Shown here: one piece after another, positions 31,232-42,799 of the stretch
Layout: every line of letters begins with the position of its first letter
How positions within the stretch are numbered: position 1 is the stretch's first letter
Assembly: GCF_945859685.1 (NCBI RefSeq)
Contig: NC_079147.1
Span: 58,930,946 to 58,994,945 of the forward strand
DNA: 64,000 nucleotides
Direction of reading: 5' to 3'
Source of the DNA: Eupeodes corollae
Taxonomy: Eukaryota; Arthropoda; Insecta; Diptera; Syrphidae
The notes under the pieces: model-generated
What the model was told of the DNA's origin: nothing
What the model saw: only the letters and a program-made list of their open reading frames with translations
Databases searched by the model: none
Made by a program: the position numbers and the translations under genes

Positions 31232-31276
31232 GCACTTTTTTGTATTCATTTTTATTACTTCACTCTTAAACCTATC

Positions 31277-32852
31277 TTAAAGCTGAAAGGAGCTCTTCTC
31301 CGACTTGGGCCATGACGTCCCGATTGTACAGGAGACTGCCAATCTTTCCTGTATCAGACCGCATCTGTCTAAAAAGAGAAATGCCTCTGGTGGAATGAAG
31401 CCGCTCAAGCGTGCACTTTCAAAATACTCGTCGTTCGGATAGCACACCCCGAAAATTAAATTGTTGGTCGAAGACATAGCCTTGCAATGTGATGTCGAAC
31501 GAGTTTTATCAGGAAATTGTCAATTCTGTTGATTCGAGCCCCGTTGTATAGGACCTCGTTGGAATAGTAATGCACATAAGAAGATTCAACTGTTCGATAT
31601 AAGCCGGTACAGCGTCGTAAGCACTGCCGCTCGAACAGCCAAAACTTCTCCGTCTGGGAATGGGCAACGTTGAACCACACAGGACAACCATAAACGATCA
31701 TCGGCCGTATGAGGGCCATGTAGCAAATTACCTTCACTCTGGGGTCAAGCCGACTGCTAAAAAACAGCCATTTCGTCAGAGCAAATAGCCCTGGTCTGAG
31801 CAGAATTTATATGTCTGTCGAAATATAAATACTGATCTAACCAGATACTGAGGTATTTGACTATACTTTTGCTCGCTAATCGTTGCCCGTAATGATCAAC
31901 GATGACCATCTTGCGCCAATTCTTGCACGTATCCCTCGTGGCCCTAGCCAACGGAGTCCGGAACAGAATTGTCTCCGACTTCTGGACATTTATTTTCAGT
32001 TTCCAGCCGTCGCAATATCGCTGAATCTTGTCGAAATCACGTTGCAAGAGAATTCTAATAACCTCAACCTTTCGGGCCGTTCTGTACGCAATCGTCGGCG
32101 TACGCAATTGCCTTTGTAAGACTACCTATCAAATCCCTGGTGTAAATGCTGAAGAGAATCGGCGAATTCACCGCTCCCTGTTGAAAGCAATTTTTTATTG
32201 AGAATGTTGTGGTAGAAGTTACATTGCCACTTTTGACAACAAACTTTCTACCGTTAAGCATTTCATAAAGTATATACAACAATGGCTTGATTATGCCAAG
32301 CCTGCTCAGTTTTAGGTAAAGACCCTCTTACCATACGGTGTCAAAGCCTTTTCCAAATCAACCAGGACAGCACCTGTGCATTGTTGTTTTTATTTATTCC
32401 ATTGGGTATCAGAAACGAGTTTAGACGCAGCATGAATTGTGTCATGACCCGGCTTGAACTCGAACTGTTTATTCGGAATTATTTTGTAGTCCGCAGCCCA
32501 CTTAGTCAGAGCCCTATTGATGATCTCTTCGAAAACTTTGCCGACCGACCGAAGATTTGACGGGTTGGAGTTGTCCTTTCCCTTTTTCGGGACAGGATGA
32601 ACCACAGCGGTCTACCAATGCACTGCATAATTCAGCCATTTGAATAAAATCACGGTTCTCAGATCACCATTGTGTCTTATCATTTTGAAATTAAAAATGA
32701 TTAAGAAAAGCTCTAGTAGGGATCCAGAAGAAGTCATCTTTGATGATGACTTTATATAATTGAAGATCCGAAGGAAAAAGTGGAGGCGATGGGAGCTGCT
32801 TTCCAGCAAGTGTACAAGGTGAATGTTAGCATTCGCAACAACCACGACCTGG
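31277..32852 (-). mobile_element. Jockey-group LINE fragment (family C)
   Basis: From 32605 down: VHPVPKKGKDNSNPSNLRSV, GKVFEEIINRALTKWAADYK, FKPGHDTIHAASKLV, then FVVKSGNVTSTTTFSIKN, QQGAVNSPILFSIYTRDLIG, AIAYADDCV, YCDGWKLKINVQKSETILFR, SIVKYLSIWLDQYLYFDRHI, VICYMALIRPMIVYGCPVWF and FERQCLRRCTGLYRT. The order and motifs fit Jockey-group reverse transcriptases. The VPQGS box reads FQQGAVNSP and the active site YADD is kept. Motif A region (near 32370) is out of frame. It is framed by SINE pieces at 31.1-31.2 and 32.85-32.9 kb. Confidence 0.8.
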
Positions 32853-32895
32853 AAAACAGTCCAACGCACTAATCATCACGATACATGTACGGGTT
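32853..32895 (-). mobile_element. SINE head remnant
   Basis: ACAGTCCAACGCACTAATCA then TCACGATACATGTACGGGT is the inverted SINE head (CAGTCCAACGCACTAACCAT-CATGCCA.GGGTAC). The remainder is missing. Confidence 0.65.
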
Positions 32896-35800
32896 GAAGT
32901 TGATGATGCTAGGTTTTATTTTCTGGCCGCCTAGAAAACCTACTGTGAGCACATGTTGTGTTGGAAAAAAGCTGTTATTGTATATTTCAAAATAATTTGT
33001 GTGCAAAAAACCAATTCCGAAACACCTTTTTTTCTTGAAAATACTGTTGAGTCAGCATTGTTCGTAGCCTGTATAGCTGCTGTGCATTTTGGGCTAGATT
33101 GAGCCTTCTTACGTTTCAAAACACCTGCAAGACGAAATAAAAAATGAGACTCAATGTCAAAATATCAATAAGTCAACCAGTCGATATTCAATTTCTATGC
33201 AAACTTGAATCAAATGGCAGGTATAAACTCTAATTCTTTGCATGATTTATGAGCTTAAAGTATTGTTGATTGTCATAATAACGTAATAGGGATGTGGATT
33301 ATTCTATATGTACAATACAATACAATATATTGAAGAGGCACTGTATCCATTTTTCAATTGTATTAGATGTTGATAAATGAACCATAGTGGTTTAAATACA
33401 GCTTGGTGATCAACTAATAATCGCAATCGCTTCTTCGCAACATTACCAATACCTGACTTTCTTGACAGAATTAATAAAGATTTTCCTGATGTAGTATTTT
33501 TTCTTTTGGGAAATTCATTTAATGTTTCTGAAGCTGTAACATGGTATCGTGAAATCATTTTACAGTAATCGTATACAACGGTAGCTGCTTTGTGAATGTA
33601 AAAAATCCATGTTCTTACCTCACCAAATCCCAAGTTGTATAGAGGGCTACCAAAACTCAACAAAGGTTTAGTTTAAGAAGTTTCTCAAAAATGTTTAAAG
33701 TCTACTTATTGATAAGCTAAAGCCTCTACTAAGCTACCCCTATTTGAAAATGTTGTTTCAAATTCACCAATAAGAATAACGATGTTGAGTTGAGTCCAGT
33801 TTCCATCAGTATAATGCAGAATCATAAAAATAGAAGAATTTAATTTATAGGATTCTCTACATGGACAACAACTCCTTCAACATCACCGCTATGGCTACTC
33901 TACCGGATGTCAAACGGCCATTTCACACATCCCCGGACTGTCGGTCTTTCCCAAGCTATTTGAAAAACATCGTTTCCTTGGGTGTTTATTGAGTGGGTAG
34001 GTTGTTCCTCTCGTTATTGTTTTTATTTGTATTATATTTTGAAAAAATATCAAGAAATCCATCCTCTTTTGTGTTGAGGTGTTCCCAAAAGAATGGAATC
34101 AACCTCGAACCAATAAACCACCTGACATCTGCAGACAGGAGAAGACAAAAAAAAAAAACAGAATCAAACTCAACTGCAAACAATGCAAGTAAACAGCGTT
34201 GTCATATAAACTAGAAATGTTCTTAAAAGAATTTAAAAAAAGTTCTAAAACAGTTCTTCGAAAAAAGTATAATGTAAAGAGGTATATTTATTAAATTTAT
34301 TCCATTTATACATTCCGGAATATTTAAAATTAAATTCATAGAATAATTTCTTCTTTTGAGTATTTTGAATGCTTTATTTTTGACTGCGATTGTAAATTTT
34401 CAAAAGAGGTTTTAAAAAAAAGAAAAAAATATGGGAATAAAGAAAGAAAATCAATATAACATCCCTGCTGTTGCACAACAATAAACTTAAGTTACGTAAA
34501 GATCTCCTTATACCTTTCGACTTATTGAAGCACAGGTGGCAGTTGAAAAGAATAATATCATTTTCCTATTGAGCTCGAGAGCTTATGAGAATGAAAGGCA
34601 AGATAACGAGAGGCGTGAAGTATAAAAATTGCAATATCATTTTCTATATGCACCGTACATACATAGGTTTAACTCAAGTGAATATTGTGGAGACAAACAT
34701 CGCATACCGAAGACGGAAAGAAATATATATAATAAGTTCCTTTCAAGAAATAAAATTTTAACCTCTTACGAGTAAGGAACGAAACAAACATACAGACAGG
34801 ACTTTTTGATGCATTTCTTCTACCCATGGATGTATGTATGTACTATGTAGTTGTATGAATATGAAGTCGAATATAAGGATCAAAAGTTTTTGAAGCGAAT
34901 AGTATAATGGGAGTTCAAAAGCGAAAAGATTTGTCTTTAAAGAAGTCCATCGGGTTCAGTGCACATCATTTAAAAAAAATGAACCATTTGCTTTAAGCTT
35001 TTGTTCGTTAGCACCGTTTTATTGTTGTTATTTTTTTTTTGTTTTTTTCCATTAAAGCATGTCCTGGGTCAAAAGCAACATTTCTCCTTTGAAACATTAG
35101 TCCAGTCAAATAAAGGATGAAGGAATCCGACAACACCGTCTTCAAAGTTCAAAAAATCTAAATTACTTAAAATTTACGATCCTTGAATAATAGTTTCTTT
35201 TAAGTTGTTTTTCGTTTCGCTCACAAAGAAAATCAAAAAGAATAATATACAATGTATCCCTATTCACCATACATATTGTACATACAAAGGAATCAAAATA
35301 AAGTACAACTTTTCTTTACCTATACGACCTACCTACCTCGTATATAAAATAAAGTTCACAAAGAAATATAAGATTATGGTTTTTTTATTCAGAATTTTGA
35401 TAAATTTGCTCTACAAATTGTGATATAGGACCAAGTGGCACTATTAAGGCTAGATTGAAGGCCAAAAATCCGATTCAGACAACAAAATACACCCTTAGAA
35501 TTAACAAAGGGTGCAAATTTCATGCACACAATCAATCAATTTATGAATCAGCTGTTTGCTTTTACTTGTAGTCAAACCAAGAAGGCTATCGATGACTAAG
35601 CCACCCATCGAAATCACACTTGTGTGCTCACCGGTGTACTGCCACACACGACACACCTCACCAAGTCATGCACACATACACATTAGTTGTGAAAGAGTTC
35701 TCAAAGAGGAAAGATCAGAATGAGTGACGTTGAAGTTTGAAGCTTTTATTGAAACTTGAATTTTTTATTGAAAATTGAAACTTGCGATGCACCGCACACA

Positions 35801-36109
35801 ACAACGATTCAGATGCCTCTGAATAGTAAATGTGCCGTTGCATCTCCAAACAAATCACAGCGATCGAGCCACCAAAACAGAAAAATCAAAAACTTTTGAT
35901 TTTACTTGCTCCGTGTCTGATACCGAAAAACGGTGTGCGGCCCAGCCCACAGTACATATTTCTGCACATTGACACAAGTTCTAACACAAGTGCAGTGTCA
36001 ATAGGCTGCCTTAGAGTTTTGTTTCAACAACATCACAACCGGTGAAAATATGGTGTCCAAGGCCGTTGTTTTGCTTAAAGATAGCTTACAATAAGTTATT
36101 TTTGAAAAG
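32896..36109. other. Mostly unannotated DNA, one odd hairpin zone
   Basis: No recognisable element in 3.2 kb apart from an unknown open frame at 33304-33663. A-rich runs lie near 34147 and T-rich near 35028-35050. The part 35440-36060 is richer in CACA/GTGT words and holds an inverted repeat ATTGACAC (35968-35975) / GTGTCAAT (35995-36002), and another (CACCCTT...AAGGGTG) near 35490-35515. It may be an unknown short transposon, but I could not find its ends. Confidence 0.4.
33304..33663 (-). CDS. Unrecognised open frame, 119 codons
   Basis: The frame contains FGSPLYNLGFGEVRTWIFYI, HKAATVVYDYCKMISRYH and a lysine/arginine-rich middle (EFPKRKN, ILSRKSG, VAKKRLRL), ending near a CAATATATTG... 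run. It has a more protein-like composition than other frames in this AT-rich zone, but I recognise no family. It starts and ends without flanking exons, splice sites that I can support, or a neighbouring gene. It may be an exon, a transposon scrap or chance. Confidence 0.2.
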   Translation of the reverse strand: MLSFGSPLYNLGFGEVRTWIFYIHKAATVVYDYCKMISRYHVTASETLNEFPKRKNTTSGKSLLILSRKSGIGNVAKKRLRLLVDHQAVFKPLWFIYQHLIQLKNGYSASSIYCIVLYI

Positions 36110-36734
36110 AATCACTAGAATATTGAACTTCAGTCGAGATATTTAAATTGCCAAAAGGAATTTAAAACCCTCAATTGATTTGTGTATCGATCCCATATGT
36201 TTACTATAGAATCTAATATAAAAAACAATAGTAAAAGCTTTTGGAATTTTATTAACTATAAACGTAAATCAAATGGTTATATGAAGTACTTAAATACATC
36301 AGCAAGTGACTTGAATGAGATTTGTTATCTTTTTTCTGTCTACTTTTAGTTTATTCGCAAAGCTCACCTTCCAATCTCGAATTTCCATAGATCCCACTAT
36401 CGCTTTATATTGGTTCAATGATAATTATGTTTCAGAAGTTATAACAACCCTGCTTTACTTGAGTGTTGGAAAATGTCTAATATGACACCATTATTAAAGT
36501 CAGGATCTAAACAGGATGTTACTAATTAAAGATCAATCTGTAAAATTTCAGCTTTGCCAAAGTTATTTGAAAAGATAGTCTTTGATAACCTATCTTTTCA
36601 AACAAAAGACATTGTTTCAGTATACCAACATGGTTTTATATTTGTAAGATCTACGGTAACTAATCTATCGTTAATGAGTACTTATATACTAAATCATTTT
36701 GATTCAAATTTTCAAACTGCTATTATATTTAAAA
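36110..36734 (+). pseudogene. Jockey/CR1-group RT fragment, upstream part
   Basis: The plus strand reads MTPLLKSGSKQDVTN, a stop, RSICKISALPKLFEKIVFDN, VYQHGFIFVRSTVTNLSLMS and LNHFDSNFQTAII, the fingers of a Jockey-group RT (TPIFKSG...NYRPI...LPK.FE..., QHGF..GRST.TNL). It stops where an RTE begins. The following palm sequence appears at 38591, so the two pieces belong to one element, minus a short stretch with the YTDFSKAFD motif. Confidence 0.72.
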
Positions 36735-38590
36735 GGATTAAAGCTGCTAGCGAGCTTTACGAGCAGAAGAGGAGAGAGGAACACCGGCTTCTTAGATGGA
36801 AAAAAAAGAGAAAATGAGAAGCGCGCGATCGAGGAGATAGAGGGATGTCACAATAGGAATGAGGTTCGTTAATTTTACCAAAAGCTAAAAAAAACCTTCC
36901 AAGGGTATCAGCCACGAAACGAAGCCTGTAAAGACGAAAAAGGAAAAATCGTGGTAGAACCGCATTCGATGCTGAGAATATGGAAAGATCAGTTCTCCAA
37001 ATTTTATAATGGCGATGACGAACCAAATTCCGCTGTAAGGGAGATAGAACCACTTAAACTCCGCGACGCAGATCAACAATTCCGCCTACCTGACCTTGAC
37101 GAAGTGAAGAAATCTATACCTAAACTTAAGTCAAACAAAGCTGCTGGAGCTGACGGCATCGCTGCCGAACTATTCAAAGCAGCAGGCAATGACTTGGTAC
37201 GGAGCATGCACCAACTCATCTGCGAAATATGGTCGGAAGAAAACATGCCCGATGAGTGGAATCTTAGCATAGTGTGCCCGATACATAAGAAAGGAGACCC
37301 TCTAAACTGCGCCAACTACAGAGGCATCAGTCTATGCGTATAAGATCCTCTCTGCCGTATTATGTGAACGTCTGAAGCCATTCGTCAACAACCTGATTGG
37401 TCCTTATCAGTGTGGCTTCAGACCAGGAAAGTCCACTATCGACCAAATATACACACTACCGCAGATCCTGAAAAAAACCCAGGAGCTTTAAATCGATACC
37501 CACCATCTCTTATTCGATTTTAAAGCCGCCTCTATAGGGAAGAGCTCTAAAGAGCTATGTCTAGTTTTGGCATCCCTGCCAAACTTTTCCGTTTGTGCAG
37601 AATGACGATGGAGAACGCACGCTGCTCTATCAAGGTCGGAAAAGTTCTTACCGATGCATTTGATGTCAAAATAGGTTTTAGACAAGGCGATGCACTGACA
37701 TGCGACTTCTTTAACATCGTTTTAGAAAGAATTGTGCAAAACTCAACCGTCAACACTAAAGGCACAATCTTCCAAAGGTCCATCCAATTCCTCGGATACG
37801 CAGATGATATTGTCATAATTGGAAGATCAAAGGGTGATGTCAGTGGAGCGTTTTTGAGCATTGCTACGGAAGCGAAGATGATGGGTTAAGTAGTCAATGA
37901 GGGCAAGACCAAGTATAGGCTTTCATCAAAAAAGAACACTAAGCAACGACGTCTTGGGCAAAGCATCTCCATGGACAACTATAACTTCTAGGTAGTTAAG
38001 GACTTTGTCTACCTAGGCACTGTTATTAACACAGACAATGACACCAGCGCTGAAATCAAAAGAAGAATAACTCTTGAAAATCGCTGCTTCTTTGGACTTA
38101 GAAGGCAATTGAGATGTAAAGTCCTTTCTCGAGCATCTAAAATCACCATCTATAAGACACTCATCATCCCGGTTCTCATTTATGGCGCTGAGGCCTGGAC
38201 CCTGTCAAAGAAAGATGAGAGCGTCTTAGGATGCTTCGAGAGAAAAATTCTTCGGGTGAGTTTTGGTCTCGTACGCATAGATGGAGAATGGAGGAGAAGA
38301 TATAACGACGAACTGTACGGGCTGTACAGCGACACTGACCTAGTAAGCAGAATTATAGTCCAACGGCTTAGATGGCTAGGTCATGTAGAGCGATTGGACA
38401 TCAACGCTCCAGCCCGGAAGGTCTTCGAATCCAATCTCGAGGGACGCCGCAGTAGAGGAAACCGCGACTCAAGTGGCGCACCCAGGTGGGAGAGGAGCTC
38501 AACCAACTTGGTGTGCGAAACTGGAGACAGCTAGGTAGAGACTGAGCTGGCTGGAGACGCATGTTGGTTGTGGCCAAGGTCCGCCCCGTT
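36735..38590 (+). mobile_element. RTE-like LINE, best RT copy in the window
   Basis: The protein can be followed from the linker (AASELYEQKRREEHRLLRWK, LPRVSATKRS) into RT: MLRIWKDQFSKFYNGDDEPN, LKSNKAAGADGIAAELFKAA, WNLSIVCPIHKKGDPLNCAN, YRGISLC, KPFVNNLIGPYQCGFRPGKS, FDFKAA, MSSFGIPAKLFRLCRMTMEN, DVKIGFRQGDALTCDFFNIV, GYADDIVIIGRS, ASKITIYKTLIIPVLIYGAE, RWLGHVERLDINAPARKVFE. YADD is intact. Frameshifts or stops occur near 37340, 37490, 37545, 37890, 37990 and 38470. The endonuclease is missing (5' truncation). The 3' end stops at GTCCGCCCC, about 25 bases before the normal end and tail, and continues straight into Jockey-group sequence. Confidence 0.88.
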
Positions 38591-38870
38591 TTTTTTCGAT
38601 GGGTTAAAATCTTATTTAATTCGAAGGGCTCAAACTGTTAAAATTGATAATCATTTTTCGGAACGGATTTTAGTGTCATCTGGTTTCCCACATGGCAGCC
38701 ATTAGGGACCACTATTATTCCCATTATTTATCAATGATATTCCTGACATGTTCAAAAATTAATCATGTCTGATGATCTTAAACTATATAGCACCACTAAA
38801 TCCATTCAAGACTGTACTTTGTTGAATGATGATTTAAATAGATCACTGGCCAAAGTTTTTGCTGCTTCAC
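38591..38870 (+). pseudogene. Jockey/CR1-group RT fragment, downstream part
   Basis: Reads FRWVKSYL.RRAQTVKIDN-HFSERI (frames mixed), VSSGFPHGSH, a stop, GPLLFPLFINDIPDMFKN, MSDDLKLYSTTKSIQDCTLL and NDDLN. These are the VPQGS and ADD boxes and helix of a Jockey-group RT (the box reads MSDD). It continues the fragment at 36110-36734, from which it is separated by the RTE. From about 38870 to 39204 I see no element. Confidence 0.7.
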
Positions 38871-39204
38871 GAGCCTTTACAACTGCTGGAGGTATTCTGT
38901 GAGCAATGTACTTTTAGTTCCTTTCATCGAGCATTCTTCTTACAGAGAGAGATGAGTTTTATTGCGTTTTGGCGGTCTTCTGGTTGATTGAATGAATGGA
39001 TAATAATCGGTTAATTTCCTATAACGTTTTGGTGTTTTATCGTTGACTAAAGCTAGTAGCTAGTTTTTAAGTCACATCATAGTCAAATTCTTTATATAAA
39101 TTTATGAACTAAATCACGTCATCACTTGTGTTCACTTCTTCTATCGCTAAAGTTATGAACTTAAATGGGTATTCTAAAAGACGGGTATCATCTGAAATCT
39201 GTAT

Positions 39205-39315
39205 GCAGGTACGTAGGATTTTTTCTCCAAGCGTCAGCACCATAAATAAGAACTGTGACTGTGATGCTCGAGGGAGAACTTTATTGCCTTCAAAGTCCAA
39301 AGAAGCAGCGATTTG
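39205..39315 (-). pseudogene. RTE-like fragment, right of a Helentron-like insertion
   Basis: On the minus strand AATCGCTGCTTCTTTGGACT gives NRCFFGL, then RRQ, KVLPRAS and VLIYGADAW after a frame change; in the cleaner copy the same words are NRCFFGLRRQ, KVLSRAS and VLIYGAEAW. It continues the RTE copy 40247-42580 after the Helentron-like insert. TGA and TAA have appeared within the frame. Confidence 0.7.
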
Positions 39316-40246
39316 TTTTTTTATTTTTTTTTTTTATTTATTAATATTTTTATTTTTTGTTATTAACTTTCTCTAGGAAGTTATTGTAATTGGTCCGATT
39401 TGGCGAATTGAAAATGTTGACATTTCTCGACGTTTCAAGGTCCCTAGAGTAGAAATAAAAGATTTTTTAAAGAGATGTCTGTGCGTGTTTACGTACATTC
39501 GTAAATCGGTACGTTAGGGAGGTTTTTTCGTTGTCCATAGCTCAAGAACCAAGAGATATCGACTTAAAATAATTTTGTTAAACAGATAGTAATGCAGAAA
39601 GATGCAGAAAGGACTCTCACAAAAATTGAGTGGCTGTCTTTTTTGAAAAGGTGAACATTTCGGTTAAATCTTAATATCTCACGAAATTTTTACGATAAAA
39701 AATAATTTGATCTCCAAAAAAATTGGTTCAGCAAAGAACAAAAGAAAGTTTTTAATACGGCTAAAATTTTAAGAAAAAAGAAAACATTGCTGTAAGTTGG
39801 TAGAAATTGATTTTTGACTCAAATATATTTTCAAAATTTCAAGCTTCAAAATATTTTTATATAACAGAAAATATTGCTTTCAAGATTCAGTAAATTTTGT
39901 ATAAAAATCCAACAGTCAGTTTTATCATAAACAAAATAAAATCTACAAAAAAAAGTTCGATTTTCGATATCTCGTGAACAATAGAAGATATTGACTTCAA
40001 ATGAATTTTATACTAAAATTGGTAAAATTTGATTTATCGATTAAAAATCTCGTTAGCAAAAATAGATTTCGAAATCAAACTATTTCATCATATGCAAAAT
40101 ATAAATATTGTTGGTAATTTTTTTTTTTAATAATTCAACTGACACCTTTTTTAATGAAACACGAATATCTACAAACCTTTTAAGCAAGAAAAATCGACAG
40201 ACGGGATGGGAAGTTATCAGTGTGGGTCGCACCCCAGCCTCTTTTT
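39316..40246 (+). mobile_element. Helentron-like element inside an RTE
   Basis: After a T-rich start the 5' block reads TCTAGGAAGTTATTGTAATT, GGTCCGATTT, TTTCTCGACGTTTCAAGGTC, CCTAGAGTAGAAATAAAAG, then GTTGTCCATAGCTCAAGAAC and GAGATATCGACTT. The middle holds one to two units of the type GTTGGTAGAAATTGATTTTT. The 3' end has TCGACAGACGGGATGGGAAG, CAGTGTGGGTCGCACCCCAG and CCTCTTTTTT. RTE protein is interrupted exactly here (SAEIKQ on one side, NRCFFGL on the other), with about 15 bases of target missing. No coding frame is carried, so it is non-autonomous. The Helentron/HINE class is inferred from the palindromic 5' block, internal repeats, 3' hairpin and T-rich target. Confidence 0.65.
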
Positions 40247-42580
40247 TCTGTTTGATTTCAGCACTGATGTTTTTTTTGGCGAAATTTATAGCGGTTCCTA
40301 AGTTGACAAAGTTCTTAACTACTTCCAACTTATAGTTGTCTTTTCTGGATGACTTACATTATTCTTTTCTTACATCATCTTTCCATTTCTTACGTCATAA
40401 TGCTCAAAAACGCTCCACTGACATCACGCTTTGATCTTTTGATTATATGCATTTCTTCGGCGTTGACAAAATTCTTCGGCGTATTCGATTAATAGGACGG
40501 ACCTTTGGGAGATTGTGCCTCCAGTAAGGCAACGGCCCAGTCACTGATAATGTATCGGTTTCCACAATTCCACAATTACCGAAATCAAGCATCTGTGAGT
40601 GCGGTTAGTAGACAGATGATTGGCCATCTCGAAACCTATTAAGTGCTGTTGCCATATGTTTTTGCTCAATATTGTTCGTTCTACTCTGTCCTTTTATCTT
40701 GTATTAATGTCTTCTGTTTTTATCATTTTACATAGTCTAGTCACTCAAAGTTCTGTTATGTGCTGAGTAGTATGTAATGTGCCTCCAGTATTGACGATTG
40801 AGTTTTGCACAATTCTTTTCAGAATGACTTTGCAGAAGTTGCATAACAGTACACCGCCTTGTCAAAATAATTTCTGTCCTTGATAGAGAAGCATGCATTC
40901 TCCATCGTCATTCTGCACAAAACGGACACTTTAACAGAGATGCCAAAACAGGACACTGCTCTGTCAAGTTATTCTCTATAGTCATACACGGCCTTCAAAT
41001 CGATGTTGGGTATCGTTTTGATGTTTCTGGTTTTTTCCAAGTTTCGTGGTAATGGGAAAATTTGGTCAAGCCACACTGATATTAGCTTATCAGTTTGTTG
41101 ACGAACACCTTCAGACGTTCACATAATGCGGCAAAAAGGATATTATACTCGATGTTCAGGAGACTGATGATTCTGTAGTTGGCTAGAGGATTGGGCAATT
41201 AACGCTGATATACTACTCTGCGGGCATTCTTTCTTCTTCTTCTTTAATATTCTACACATGAAATGGTGCATACTCGTTACTAAGTCATCGACTGCTACTT
41301 TGAATGATTTGGCAGCGGCACTATCAGCTCCAACACCTTTATAAGAATTCAGCTTCGATATAGTTACCTGCACTTCGTCAAGGTCAGTTACAGCGGAATT
41401 TGATTCTTCATCACCGTTGTATAGTTTGAAAAAAGTGATTTTTCCCATATTCTTAGCATAGACTTCTCTTCTATGACGTTTACCTTTTGATAAACTGTTT
41501 GAACCTCTTTCCTGTTATGACATCATTTTATCTCCTCAATCGCGTTTTCATGCTCCTTTTAATTCCCTCCTCCTCTCCTCTCCTGCTCTTAGGGCTCGCG
41601 AGTAGCCCTGCTTCTTCTGTGCAGCGCCGCCGTGCCGTTTTTTATGCCTGTTAATAAGCTGCGTGCACTTGCCGGCATAAGTCGTCAAACCAAAGAATTT
41701 CGTTGTTGTGGCCGTATCCCTGATGGTTAGAAGAAAATATTTCTACTAGTTTTCAATGCTCAAAGCAGCTTCTTCTTCTTAAAAGGTTGTAGGAGACTTG
41801 ATCGGAAAAAAAGATCGAATCTTCTCTTCCTTTTTTTGCTTTGATCGGGATACCTGTAATCTTTCCTTGGTTACAATGAAGAAGTTTTCCTTGTCAATGT
41901 TGGACTTTTGGAATGTCTGGACATCCTGTTTACTGGAGAATGTGCGGTCAATCTGGTTGACAGTTGATTCATCAGAAGTTTATCATGTCCCCTTGCGGAT
42001 ATCAAGCTGTGTGAACTGCATACTAGCTAGCAGAACGTCCCGCCCGCATCGAATTCGATCAGCCTGCATCAGTTGTCAAATGGGCTGTCGAGCTGGCTGT
42101 GTATCTCGATTGTGCCACCAAATACGTCTTCTCTTCCTAGCTTGACGTGAAAATCTCCTAAGGCAATTTTAATGTCATAGCCAGTGCACTGCTCAAAAGT
42201 CATGTCAAAGAGTTCGAAGAATACGTCTTTGGTGTCTTCGTCTTTCTCCACTGTTGGGACATGAGAGCATATGAGGCGTCTACTGCAAAATTTGGCCTTG
42301 ATGCTGAAAAGCTCGATCACACTGTTGAAACTCAAGACTTTTGCCTGAGTCACGTTCTAGTTCCAACAAATCTACACCCAAAATTTGCTCTCGATAGCAT
42401 CGTGGTATATATCATAGTCATTTTACTTGCGTTTACCCGGTCCATCTCACGGCACTCTTTGTATGGCGGTAAAGTAGAGGTCATGCAGCAATTTAGGGGT
42501 TTCGAAAGTTTTTCGGCTGCACGTGGTCATTTTAAAGACCTCAATCCGTCTGTATACTGTCGGTATTAACCTACTTAACG
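40247..42580 (-). mobile_element. RTE-like LINE, decayed, with endonuclease
   Basis: From 42580 down: endonuclease piece (FSIKAKFCSRRLICSHVPT, VEKDEDTKDVFFELFDMTFE, DIKIALGDFHVKLGREDVFG), linker near 41450-41650, RT fingers (NGDEESNSAVTDLDEVQVTI, SKLNSYKGVGAD), LLNIEYNILFAALCERLKVF, VNKLIS, YQCG, and MEVVKNFVNLGTAI then ISAEIKQ. Endonuclease keeps the LGDF motif around a catalytic Asp. Large parts of the palm between 40440 and 40900 are deleted or scrambled and the YADD is absent. It is the only RTE copy here with both EN and C-terminal parts besides that at 58.4-59.8 kb. It is interrupted at 40246 by a Helentron-like element. Confidence 0.8.
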
Positions 42581-42799
42581 TATCTTATCAGGCTCCATTT
42601 AAAAATTTTGAAAGTTGTTATCAAGATTTTGTAAATAATGAAGGTGATAATAAGTCAGTGTCCCAATGAGCTAGACTTGAGCTTAAACATAAATGTTTAT
42701 TCATAACAACGTGTACCTACAAAGTAGAATATAAATCTTAGCATGAAATTATTATGCTTAAAAATGTCTGCACCAGCAAAAGTCTTGATTCACTTTTAA

